Positions 55,557 through 64,000 of a stretch of DNA of 64,000 nucleotides are shown piece after piece. Within the stretch, counting starts at the first letter, position 1. The number at the start of each line of letters is the position of its first letter. Under the pieces are notes generated by a model that was not told the DNA's origin, made no database searches, and saw only the letters and a list, made by a program, of their open reading frames with translations. This DNA is from Patulibacter sp. SYSU D01012 (lineage in GTDB: Bacteria > Actinomycetota > Thermoleophilia > Solirubrobacterales > Solirubrobacteraceae), in NCBI RefSeq assembly GCF_017916475.1, contig NZ_JAFMTB010000001.1, forward strand, positions 1,574,849 through 1,638,848, written 5' to 3'. The position numbers and the translations under genes were made by a program.

Positions 55557-56048
55557 TCAGTTCGGGGAGGGGAAGATGCCCTGGAGCGCGATGCACCAGG
55601 TCAGGACGAGGTAGGGCTGGCGGTTCTCGTGGGCCTGGCCGCCGCCGGCGGAGGTGACCGACGCGGGGCTCAGCGCGGTGAGCGCGTCGGCCGGGCGGTA
55701 GACGTTGTTGGCGCCCGCCAGGAGGCCCGGGGCGGCCTGGGTGCCGCGGGCCGACGTGGCCGTGGCCGGGTGCGTGTGCTGCGGCATCTCGGCGACCGTC
55801 ACCGTGTGGGCCTCCTCGCCGCCGCGCTGACCGAGGACGAAGTCGGTCGCCTGGCTCACGGGCGTGCGGCCGCGCAGGTCGGGGAGGGCGAAGTTCGTCT
55901 GCCCGTTGCCGCCGTACGTCGTCCCGAGCAGCGCGAACAGCGCCTGGTTCTGGTTGATCGGGAGCAGCTGCCCGTTGCAGAGCGCCCAGCCCTTCGGCGC
56001 GAAGTTGAAGCTCATGAGCCGCAGCTCGGAGAGGAAGGGCTCGGCCAT
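55557..56048 (-). CDS. Phage-tail-collar domain protein (MdpB-like), first of three
   Basis: 163 residues starting MAEPFLSELRLMSFNFAPKG. Collar domain: GWALCNGQLLPINQNQALFA, LLGTTYGGNGQTNFALPDLR. The His-rich AEMPQHTHPATATS motif and C-terminal ENRQPYLVLTWCIALQGIF are typical. TAGGGT (complement of 56059-56064) ten bases before the ATG is its likely -10. It is divergent from the giant surface gene, the two start codons being 163 bases apart. Confidence 0.88.
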   Translation of the reverse strand: MAEPFLSELRLMSFNFAPKGWALCNGQLLPINQNQALFALLGTTYGGNGQTNFALPDLRGRTPVSQATDFVLGQRGGEEAHTVTVAEMPQHTHPATATSARGTQAAPGLLAGANNVYRPADALTALSPASVTSAGGGQAHENRQPYLVLTWCIALQGIFPSPN

Positions 56049-56125
56049 CGCGGGACCGACCCTACACGGGCGGCGGACAGCCACCCACCATTTGTCCAAT
56101 CGGCCGCCGAGCCGCCGTACGCCGC

Positions 56126-56154
56126 TTGGTGTACGGGCGTATCCGCTGTACGCT
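56126..56154 (+). promoter_or_regulatory. Promoter of the giant surface protein gene
   Basis: TTGGTG (56126-56131) and TACGCT (56149-56154) are separated by exactly 17 bases, the best -35/-10 pair I found in the window. It leaves a leader of about 50 bases before ATG 56212. The spacer also holds several TACG repeats. Confidence 0.6.
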
Positions 56155-56211
56155 CGCCGCCGCAGCGGTGGCGGGCCCGTGCCCGATGCGCCGGGATCCT
56201 GCGTCCGCCCC

Positions 56212-59200
56212 ATGCTCTCACCGTCCCGTTCCGCCCTCGCCGTCCTGGCGCTGGCCTCCACGCTCGTCGCGGCGCACCGCCCAGCGGACGCGTCGGCCGC
56301 GGTGACGGCCCGCGCGGCGTCGGCGAAGGCCGTCTCGGCGCTCGGCGTGCGCACGGGCCACGCCCCCGTCATCGTCTTCCGCCAGCCGCGGGTGGTCCCG
56401 GCCGGCACCGCGATCGGGCAGGCGGGCGAGGCGAGCGCCGCGCGGCGCGGACGCCGGCCCGGGGACGCCCGGCTGCGGCGCGCCGGCGTGACGGTGGCGA
56501 GCGCGCCGACGGTGGCGCGCACGGGCGGCGAGCCGGCCTGGCTGTTCTACGAGGACCGGGCGCCGTACCAGGCGTACCAGCACCGCGGGCGCGTCGTCCT
56601 GGTCGGGCAGCGCACCGGCCGCGTGACGGTGACGCGCACGCTGTCGTGGCCGCCGCTCGTCGCCGGGCGCCTGCCGGTCTTCCTCGACGGCTACCGCGCC
56701 TACCGCACCGCGCGCTACCGCGTCTTCCAGCGCTCGTGGCGCCTGCGCGGCGCGGCGCCCGCGGCCGGGGCCCGGTCCGCGGGCGGGCTCCTCGCGCGCC
56801 CGCTCGCGTCGGCGAGCGCGGCCCTGCGCGCCGTCTCCGGCGGCACCCCGGCGGCGCCGGGACGCGCCGACGCGACGCCGGCGTACGCGCCGAGCAAGCA
56901 GGCGGCCGACGCGCTCGCGGCCGAGGGCTCCTGCGCGATCCGCATCAGCGACACGCTCGGGTCCTTCTACGACGCCGGGCCCGTCGACCGCACCCGCGCG
57001 CAGCTCGGCATCGCGTTCGGCCGCCTGGCCGACCTGAACCCCGGCTTCCACACCTCGCGCTACCGCTCCGCCGACGGCCTGACGCCGCAGGCGTACGTCG
57101 CGCGGCAGATCCGGCGCGACGGCTGCAAGGACGTCCTGCTGTACCTGGCGGGCGGCGGGTACGCCGGCGGCGCCCCGGCGGTCAACGTCGGGACCCGCGG
57201 CCGCGCGGACGGCCGCGTCGAGCAGCAGGTGGTCACGGCCGCCGCGCTCCGCGGCGTCCTGCGCGCGCACCGCACGGTGACGTTCAAGGTGCTGGTCGAC
57301 GCCCCGTACTCCGGCGCGCTGCTGCCGGTGCTCCGCGCCGAGCCCAACCTGGTGCTGTTCGCGTCCTCCTCGGGGGCCGACCAGGGGAGCTTCACCGCGC
57401 TCTCCGACGTGCGCGACGCGTCGGGCGACGCCGTCCGCAACGCCTACAACGCGCGGGGGCACCTCGAGTTCACCAACCGGCAGCTCGCCGGCCTGCGGTG
57501 CTTCCTCTCGGACCCCGACGAGGTCGCGGCCGGCGTGCGCGCGAAGGCGGAGGGCCGCACGCGCTCGTTCCTGGCGTGGATGCTCGCCCGCTCGCTCACC
57601 CTCTGCACCGACGGCAACCTGACCGACCTGATCGACGGCGCGCCGCGACCGGTCATCGACGTCGACGGCGGCATCCCGACGGGCCCGACCCGCCCGACGC
57701 CGGCGCCCGGGCCGGCCGGGCCGGGGAACCGCGCGCCGGTGGCCGTCGGCGAGACCCTCGCCACGCCCGAGGACACCGCGGTGGCGCTCGCGCTCGCCGG
57801 CACGGACCCCGACGGCGACCGGCTGACGTCGACGATCGTCGACGGTCCGCGGCACGGCACGCTGAGCGGCGACGCCGCGTCCCGCGTCTACACCCCCGCA
57901 CGGGACTTCCACGGCCGCGACAGCTTCACCTTCACCGTGTCCGACGGCGCGGCGACGTCCGCGCCCGCGACGGTCGCGATCGACGTGGCGCCCGTGGACG
58001 ATGCGCCGACCGTCACCCTGGGCGCCGACCCGACGACGTTCGCCGAGGGCGGCGCGCCCGTCGCCGTCGATCCCGGCCTGCGGGTCGCCGACGTCGACGA
58101 CGAGACGCTCGACGGCGCGACCCTGCGGATCGGCGACGGCCACGACGCCGACGTCGACGCGCTGCTCTTCGCCGACACCGACGCGATCCGCGGCGCCTTC
58201 GACGCGGCGACGGGCGAGCTGCGCCTGACGGGCACGGCCCCGGTGGCGGCGTACGAGGCGGCGCTGCGCAGCGTCCGCTTCCGCACCACCGGCCCCGATC
58301 CGTCCGGGGCGACGCGCCGGATCGCCGTGACCGTCACCGACGGCGAGCTGGCGAGCGAGCCGGCGGTCCGCGCCGTCGTGGTCGCGACGGTCAACGACGC
58401 GCCGGTGCTCGCCGGCGGCGGCACGACGGCGACGTACACGGAGGACGACGACGCCGTCGCCGTGGCCCCCGCCGTCACCGTCACCGACCCCGACAGCCCC
58501 CAGCTCGCCCGCGCCACGGTGCGCATCGCCGCCGGACTCGTGGCCGCCGAGGACCGGCTGGAGTACGCGGCGCAGGACGGGATCGCCGGCGCCTACGACG
58601 CGCAGAGCGGCACGCTCACGCTGACCGGCGCGGCGCCCCTCGCCGCCTACCAGGCCGCCCTGCGACGGGTGCGGTACCGCGACGCGAACGGCGGCGACCC
58701 GGCCACCGCCGCCCGGACCGTCAGCCTGACGGTCGACGACGGGGCCGCGCAGAACGCGACGAGCGCCGCCGAGACCACCACCGTCCAGGTCGTGCCCGTC
58801 AACGACGCGCCGTCCGTCGCCGCCGGCGGCGTGGCGTCGCGCTTCACCGAGGGCGGCGCGCCCGTCCCGGTCGACCCCGGCGTGACCGTCGCCGACGTCG
58901 ACGACGCGCAGCTGCGCGGCGCGACGGTCCGCATCACGGGCGGCGGCACGGCCGCCGAGGACGTGCTCGCCCTGCCGGCCACGCCCGGGCTCTCCGGCGC
59001 CTACGACGCGGCCACCGGCACGCTGACGGTGACGGGCACCGCGACCGTCGCGGCGTACCAGGCCGCCCTGCGGTCCGTGACGTACGCGAACGCGAACGAC
59101 GCCGACCCGTCGGCCGCCCGCCGCACGCTCGCGTTCCGGGTCACCGACGGTGACGCGGGCGCGGCCCCCGCCGACGCCGCCGTCGACGTGGTGCCGGTCA

Positions 59201-62200
59201 ACGACGCGCCCGTCCTGGGCGGCGGCGGCACCACCGTGACGTTCGCGGAGGACGACGCCGACGGCGTCGTCCTGCACCCCGGCGTGACGGTCGACGACGT
59301 CGACAGCCCGACCCTCTCGTCGGCGACCGTGACGATCGCGTCGGGCCTCGTGGCGGCCGAGGACCGCCTGGAGGTCGCCGACGGCGACGGCATCACCGGC
59401 ACGTACGACGCCGCGACCGGCACGCTCACGCTGACGGGCGTCGCCACGCAGGCGGCGTACCAGGCCGCGCTGCGCCGCGTGCGGTACCGCAACGCGAACA
59501 CGGCGAACCCGTCGGCGGCCCGGCGCACGGTGCAGCTCCGCGTCGACGACGGCGCGGCGGCGAGCAACGTCAGCACGGCGATCGTCACGAACGTCGACGT
59601 CGATCCCGTGAACGACGCGCCGACCGTCGCGGCCGGCGGCGGCAGCCCCGTCTTCACCGAGGGCGGCGCCCCCGTCGTCGTCGACCCGGGCGCGACCGTC
59701 GCCGACGTCGACGACGCACAGCTCGTCGGCGCCACGGTGACGATCGGCGCCGGGTTCGACCCGTCGGAGGACGTGCTGGCGTACGTCGCGGACGACGGCA
59801 TCACCGGCGCGTACCAGGCCGGCACCGGCGTGCTGCGCCTGACCGGCACCGCCTCCGTCGCGGCGTACCAGGCGGCCCTGCGCCGCGTCACCTACGCCGA
59901 CGCGGACGGGGACGACCCCTCGGGCGCGGACCGGACCGTCACGTTCGTCGTCGACGACGGCACCGACGCCAGCGCCGCCGCGACCACGACGGTCCGCGTG
60001 CAGCCCGTCAACGACGCGCCCGTCGCGGCCACCACCGCCGGCGCGACCCCGTTCGTCGAGGACGGCGGGGCCGTCGTCGTGGACGGCGGCGTGACCCTGT
60101 CCGACGTCGACGACGCCACGCTCAGCGGCGCCACCGTCACCCTGGGCGGCGGCGCGCTCGGCCTGCCGGCCCGCGGCACGCTCGCCTTCTCCGGCTCCAG
60201 CGCGATCACCGGGGTCTTCGACCCGTTGACCGGCGTCCTCACCCTGACCGGCGACGCCACCGTGGCGGCGTACCAGGCGGCGCTGCGCGCGGTGCGGTTC
60301 GACGACGCGGACGACGCGCCCGACACCACGCCGCGGAGCGTCGCCTTCCGCGTCACCGATCGCGGCGGCGCGACCAGCGCCGCGGCGACGAAGGTCGTCA
60401 CGGTCGCTCCGACGAACGACGCCCCGCGCGTGACCGCCGGCGGCACCGCCGCCGAGTTCACCGAGGCCGGGGATCCCGTCGCGGTCGACGCCGGAGTGAC
60501 GGTCAGCGACCCCGACGACGCGACGCTGACCGCCGCCACCGTCTGCCTGTGCGCCAACTTCGTCGCCGGCGAGGACGTCCTCGACTATGACGCCGGCGAC
60601 TCCGGCATCACCGGGGCGTACGACGCCGCGACCGGCCGGCTGACGCTGACCGGCACCGCGAGCGTCGCGGCGTACCAGGCGGCGCTGCGCCGGGTGACGT
60701 ACCGCAACACGTCCGCCGAGCCGTCGACGGCCGACCGCACGGTGCGCACCACCGTCTCGGACGGCTCCGCGACGAGCGCGGCCGCGACGGCCACCGTGCG
60801 CGTGAAGGCGGTCAACACGGCCCCGACGCTCAGCGGCGGCGGCAGCACCGTCGCGTACACCGAGGACGACCCGCCGACCATCGTCGGCGGCGGGCTGGTC
60901 GTCACCGACCCGGACGACACGCAGCTCGACGGCGCCCGCGTCGCCATCACGTCCGGCCTGGTCGCCGGCGAGGACCGCCTGCGCTTCACCGACGCCGCCG
61001 GGATCACGGGGACGTACGACGCCGCCACCGGCGTGCTCGCGCTGACCGGCAAGGCGTCCCTCGCGGCGTACCAGAGCGCCCTGCGCGCCGTCCGCTACGA
61101 GAACGTCAACGGCACGGCGCCCGCCACCGCGCCGCGCACCGTGGCCTTCACCGTCTTCGACGGCGACGACACGAGCGCTGCGGCCGAGACGACCGTCACC
61201 GTCGCCTCGCGCCCCGACGCGCCCGTCCTGACCGCCGGCACCGGCAACGTCCGCACCTTCGTCGAGGGCGGCAGCCCGGTCGCGGTGGACGACGCCCTGA
61301 CGGTCGCCGACGTCGACAGCGCGCAGCTGTCGGGCGCGACCGTCTCGATCACGGCCGGGTTCTCGGCGACCGAGGGCGACCAGCTCGTCTTCGTCAACCA
61401 GGACGGCATCACCGGCAGCTACGCCGCCGGCACGGGGGTCCTGACCCTGTCGGGCGACGCGTCCGTGGCCACCTACCAGTCGGCGCTGCGCAGCATCCGC
61501 TTCGCCAACACGAGCGACGCGCCGACCGCGTCGCGCACCGTCACGTTCGTCGCGCGCGACGACACGGCGACCGCGAGCGCCCCGGCGACCCACGCCGTCA
61601 CGTTGCAGGGCGTCAACGACGCCCCGACCCTGTCGGGCGGCGGGGCCCTGGCGTACACCGAGAACGACGCGGCCACGGCCGTCTCGCCCGCCCTGGCGGT
61701 CGCCGACCCCGACAGCGCCGACCTCGCCGGCGCGCGCGTCGCCATCACCGGCGGGCTGCACGCCGCGGAGGACCGGCTGTCCCTCACCGCCCAGGGCGGC
61801 GTCACCGGCAGCTACGACGCCGCCACCGGCGTCCTGACGCTGTCGGGCACCGCGAGCGTCGCGACGTACCGGACGGTGCTGCGGAGCGTCGCGTACCGCA
61901 ACCTCTCCGACGCCCCGTCGGCCGATCGCCGCACCCTGACGTACGAGGTGACGGACACGGGCACGCCCGGCCTGCAGGCGACCACGACCGCGACGGTCGA
62001 CGTGACGCCCGTCAACGACGCGCCCGCGACCGTCGCCGACAGCGACTCCGCCGTCGGCAACACCCGCCTGGTGCGCGGCGTCTCGGCCCCGGCCGGCGAG
62101 CCCGCGCGCACCAGCGTGCAGGGCGACGTCCTGGAGAACGACACGGACGTCGACGGGCCCGACCCGCTGACCGTGGACGTGGCGGGCTCGTCGACGACCT

Positions 62201-64000
62201 CGGCGCAGGGCGGCACGGTGACGTGGCAGGCCGACGGCACGTTCTCGTACCTGCCGCCGGCCGGCTACACCGGCAGCGACACGCTGACCTACCGCGCGTC
62301 CGACGGCGAGGGGACGTCGCTCGGCACGGTCACCGTGACCGTGTCGGGGCGCGTCTTCTACGTCCGCAACACCGCCCCGGGCGGCGGCACGGGTCGCTCG
62401 AGCGACCCGTTCGCGACGCTCGCCGCGGCCGACAGCGCGGCGAACGCCTCCGGCGATCGCATCTTCGTCTTCCGCGGCGACGGCACCACCTCGGGCCTGA
62501 CCGGCGGCGTGACCCTGCAGAGCGGGCAGCGGCTGCTCGGCGCCACGCAGGACCTGCAGATCGGGGGCGACACCCTGCTCGGCGGCACGCCGTCCGAGCG
62601 GCCCAGCATCGCCGGCACGGTGGCGCTCGACAGCGGCAACGTCGTCGCCGGCCTGACGGTCACCGGGAACGCCGGCGGCGCGATCGTGGGCGGCACCGGC
62701 GACGCCGGCGGCACCCTGAGCGACCTGCGGATCACCGGCAGCGGTGGCGCCGGGATCAGCCTCAACGGCACCTCGGGCAGCTGGGACGTCGCCGACACGA
62801 CCGTCCAGGCCTCCGGCGGCGACGGCATCGTGCTGACGAACGCCGGCACCGTCCGCTTCGCCTCTGCGGGCACGATCACGAGCAGCACCACGAACGGCCG
62901 GGGCCTGACGGTCACCGGGACGGCGCTCTCCGGCACGGTCGACGCCGTGTCCGTGGCGAGCTCGCCGACCTCGGGCGTCGCGCTCACGAGCACCACCGGC
63001 GCGCTCACGCTCACCGACCTGTCGCTGACGACCACCGGCACGGGTCTCGACCTGGACAACGCCAGCGACATCCTCGTGCCGGCCTCCGGCACCGCGACGA
63101 TCACGGCGGGCGGTCCGGCCGTCGACCTGAGCAGCGACGCGGGCACGCCCGCGGTGCCGCCCGCCGTCGCCCTGGACTCCGCCAGCTCGAGCGGCGGCGC
63201 GTTCGGCGTCCGGATCGCGAACGTCGGCGCCGGCACGTTCTCCGCGCCCGCCGGCACGCTCTCCGGCCACACGACCGCCGAGCTGTCCGTGACCGGCGGC
63301 AGCGGCGACGTCTCCTACGGAGGCACGATCGGCAACGGCTCCGGCCTGAGCGCCCGGGTCGACAGCCGCACCGGCGGCACCGTCGCCGTCAGCGGCGACG
63401 TGAACGACACGTCCGACGCCGGCGGCGGGGTGGCGATGACCGGCAACACCGGCGGCGCGACGCGCTTCACCGGCGCCACGAAGACGCTGAACACGGGCGC
63501 CCAGAACGCGGTCGACCTGAGCTACGCGGGCGACCACGAGGTGACGTTCACCGGCGGCGGGCTCGACGTCGACACCACGTCGGGCACCGGCCTGCGCGCG
63601 ACCACGGGCAACGCCCGCGGCCTGCTCGCCGTCACCGGCGACGGCAACACGATCACCAGCACCGCCGGGGCGGCGCTCGACGTCGACGGCCCGGACGTGA
63701 CGAGCGCCGGCCTGACGTTCGCGTCGCTGCGCTCGACGGGCGCCGCGTCCTCGGGCGTGCGTCTGCAGGACACGGGCACGGCCGGCGGCCTCACCGTGAC
63801 CGGCACACCCACGTCGTCGCCGACCGTCGGCAGCGGCGGCGCGGTGACGAGCTCCGCCGGCCCGGGCGTGGCGCTGGCCAACGCGACGGGCGTCGCGCTC
63901 GCGGCCTTCGACGTGACCGGCAGCGGCGACGACGGCCTGCGGGCGACGAACGTCGACGGCCTGCAGCTGACGTACGGCTCGCGGATCACGAACAACGGCA
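56212..64000 (+). CDS. Giant secreted adhesin-like protein with degenerate caspase fold (C-terminus beyond window)
   Basis: At least 2596 residues, open to the right edge. A signal peptide (1-28) precedes a Tyr/Arg-rich region and a caspase-like domain (about 240-430). There, YLAGGGYAGG (311-320) stands where SGHG is expected and VLVDAPYSGALL (360-371) where DxCxSG is expected; His and Cys are replaced by Gly and Pro, so it should be inactive. A Pro/Gly linker (about 482-504) and one cadherin/Ig-like domain (505-594) follow. Ten repeats of 132-137 residues run to about 1934, each ending near PVNDAP and containing YQAALR.V.Y. Another Ig-like domain (to about 2045) leads into a beta-helix starting FYVRNTAPGGGTGRSSDPFA. 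It is probably surface-exposed. Confidence 0.85.
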   Translation, partial: MLSPSRSALAVLALASTLVAAHRPADASAAVTARAASAKAVSALGVRTGHAPVIVFRQPRVVPAGTAIGQAGEASAARRGRRPGDARLRRAGVTVASAPTVARTGGEPAWLFYEDRAPYQAYQHRGRVVLVGQRTGRVTVTRTLSWPPLVAGRLPVFLDGYRAYRTARYRVFQRSWRLRGAAPAAGARSAGGLLARPLASASAALRAVSGGTPAAPGRADATPAYAPSKQAADALAAEGSCAIRISDTLGSFYDAGPVDRTRAQLGIAFGRLADLNPGFHTSRYRSADGLTPQAYVARQIRRDGCKDVLLYLAGGGYAGGAPAVNVGTRGRADGRVEQQVVTAAALRGVLRAHRTVTFKVLVDAPYSGALLPVLRAEPNLVLFASSSGADQGSFTALSDVRDASGDAVRNAYNARGHLEFTNRQLAGLRCFLSDPDEVAAGVRAKAEGRTRSFLAWMLARSLTLCTDGNLTDLIDGAPRPVIDVDGGIPTGPTRPTPAPGPAGPGNRAPVAVGETLATPEDTAVALALAGTDPDGDRLTSTIVDGPRHGTLSGDAASRVYTPARDFHGRDSFTFTVSDGAATSAPATVAIDVAPVDDAPTVTLGADPTTFAEGGAPVAVDPGLRVADVDDETLDGATLRIGDGHDADVDALLFADTDAIRGAFDAATGELRLTGTAPVAAYEAALRSVRFRTTGPDPSGATRRIAVTVTDGELASEPAVRAVVVATVNDAPVLAGGGTTATYTEDDDAVAVAPAVTVTDPDSPQLARATVRIAAGLVAAEDRLEYAAQDGIAGAYDAQSGTLTLTGAAPLAAYQAALRRVRYRDANGGDPATAARTVSLTVDDGAAQNATSAAETTTVQVVPVNDAPSVAAGGVASRFTEGGAPVPVDPGVTVADVDDAQLRGATVRITGGGTAAEDVLALPATPGLSGAYDAATGTLTVTGTATVAAYQAALRSVTYANANDADPSAARRTLAFRVTDGDAGAAPADAAVDVVPVNDAPVLGGGGTTVTFAEDDADGVVLHPGVTVDDVDSPTLSSATVTIASGLVAAEDRLEVADGDGITGTYDAATGTLTLTGVATQAAYQAALRRVRYRNANTANPSAARRTVQLRVDDGAAASNVSTAIVTNVDVDPVNDAPTVAAGGGSPVFTEGGAPVVVDPGATVADVDDAQLVGATVTIGAGFDPSEDVLAYVADDGITGAYQAGTGVLRLTGTASVAAYQAALRRVTYADADGDDPSGADRTVTFVVDDGTDASAAATTTVRVQPVNDAPVAATTAGATPFVEDGGAVVVDGGVTLSDVDDATLSGATVTLGGGALGLPARGTLAFSGSSAITGVFDPLTGVLTLTGDATVAAYQAALRAVRFDDADDAPDTTPRSVAFRVTDRGGATSAAATKVVTVAPTNDAPRVTAGGTAAEFTEAGDPVAVDAGVTVSDPDDATLTAATVCLCANFVAGEDVLDYDAGDSGITGAYDAATGRLTLTGTASVAAYQAALRRVTYRNTSAEPSTADRTVRTTVSDGSATSAAATATVRVKAVNTAPTLSGGGSTVAYTEDDPPTIVGGGLVVTDPDDTQLDGARVAITSGLVAGEDRLRFTDAAGITGTYDAATGVLALTGKASLAAYQSALRAVRYENVNGTAPATAPRTVAFTVFDGDDTSAAAETTVTVASRPDAPVLTAGTGNVRTFVEGGSPVAVDDALTVADVDSAQLSGATVSITAGFSATEGDQLVFVNQDGITGSYAAGTGVLTLSGDASVATYQSALRSIRFANTSDAPTASRTVTFVARDDTATASAPATHAVTLQGVNDAPTLSGGGALAYTENDAATAVSPALAVADPDSADLAGARVAITGGLHAAEDRLSLTAQGGVTGSYDAATGVLTLSGTASVATYRTVLRSVAYRNLSDAPSADRRTLTYEVTDTGTPGLQATTTATVDVTPVNDAPATVADSDSAVGNTRLVRGVSAPAGEPARTSVQGDVLENDTDVDGPDPLTVDVAGSSTTSAQGGTVTWQADGTFSYLPPAGYTGSDTLTYRASDGEGTSLGTVTVTVSGRVFYVRNTAPGGGTGRSSDPFATLAAADSAANASGDRIFVFRGDGTTSGLTGGVTLQSGQRLLGATQDLQIGGDTLLGGTPSERPSIAGTVALDSGNVVAGLTVTGNAGGAIVGGTGDAGGTLSDLRITGSGGAGISLNGTSGSWDVADTTVQASGGDGIVLTNAGTVRFASAGTITSSTTNGRGLTVTGTALSGTVDAVSVASSPTSGVALTSTTGALTLTDLSLTTTGTGLDLDNASDILVPASGTATITAGGPAVDLSSDAGTPAVPPAVALDSASSSGGAFGVRIANVGAGTFSAPAGTLSGHTTAELSVTGGSGDVSYGGTIGNGSGLSARVDSRTGGTVAVSGDVNDTSDAGGGVAMTGNTGGATRFTGATKTLNTGAQNAVDLSYAGDHEVTFTGGGLDVDTTSGTGLRATTGNARGLLAVTGDGNTITSTAGAALDVDGPDVTSAGLTFASLRSTGAASSGVRLQDTGTAGGLTVTGTPTSSPTVGSGGAVTSSAGPGVALANATGVALAAFDVTGSGDDGLRATNVDGLQLTYGSRITNNG

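Noticed and set aside
54464-56048. Three tail-collar genes as evidence of a prophage or tailocin
   Set aside because: No capsid, portal, sheath, tube, tape-measure, terminase, lysin, integrase or att site lies near, and the family has many non-phage members.
56218-63537. A 2439-codon minus-strand open frame opposite the giant surface gene
   Set aside because: It is the shadow of the plus-strand gene: it lacks a start context and domains, is almost all Ala/Arg/Gly/Val/Asp, and mirrors the ten repeats. The plus-strand frame has a signal peptide, promoter and recognisable domains.

Overview
The window is a GC-rich bacterial chromosome segment, apparently about 70-75% GC. Gene order and protein character suggest a deep-branching actinobacterium of the Thermoleophilia / Solirubrobacterales type (for example a relative of Patulibacter, Conexibacter or Solirubrobacter). 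This assignment is inference: it rests on the tig-clpP-clpX-valS-folC run, the mreBCD-mrdA-rodA-rng-rplU-rpmA run, the obgE-proB-proA-nadD-rsfS set and many start codons lying 6-10 bases after a TANNNT box. I saw no rRNA, CRISPR array, insertion sequence or prophage core.

Layout. 1-4.1 kb: a cut-off Nudix CoA pyrophosphatase and an OsmC protein on the minus strand, then tRNA-Pro, a fatty acid hydroxylase, tRNA-Arg, tRNA-His and a secreted protein, separated by repeat-rich spacers. 4.2-14.3 kb: protein quality control and housekeeping (tig, clpP, clpX, valS, folC, a tiny membrane protein, a zinc-ribbon membrane protein, ndk, maf). 14.5-24.0 kb: cell-shape operon mreB-mreC-mreD-mrdA-rodA running tightly into rng, rplU and rpmA. 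24.0-28.6 kb: rpmA is separated from obgE by repeat DNA and three accessory genes (a small membrane protein, a DUF559-type nuclease-fold protein, an SDR). 28.7-33.5 kb: an IclR regulator divergent from a complete OpuC/ProVWX-type quaternary-amine ABC importer. 33.5-40.9 kb: proB, proA, nadD and rsfS, interrupted by a NarL-type two-component system divergent from an ABC-2 exporter.

41-53.1 kb: accessory genes. These include an adenylyl cyclase fused to a metal-binding YHS-like tail, a Baeyer-Villiger-type monooxygenase, a PAS-only protein, a 5'-3' exonuclease, an AIM24 protein, and a small peptidoglycan-binding protein behind a textbook LexA (SOS) box. A desaturase/TetR pair, a 21-bp repeat array that reverses direction in its middle, a HelY-like helicase (DUF3516) and an orphan siderophore-binding lipoprotein follow. 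53.3-64 kb: a Tat-exported DUF6916-like protein with a second DUF6916-like gene, three consecutive phage-tail-collar (MdpB-like) genes, and, divergent from them, a giant surface protein. The giant protein has a caspase-like fold that has lost both catalytic residues, ten repeats of about 134 residues and a beta-helix, and it runs off the right edge.

The most interesting candidates are (i) the SOS-boxed peptidoglycan-binding protein, a possible checkpoint analogue of YneA/ChiZ/DivS, and (ii) the 53-64 kb surface locus pairing tail-collar proteins with a dead-caspase adhesin.
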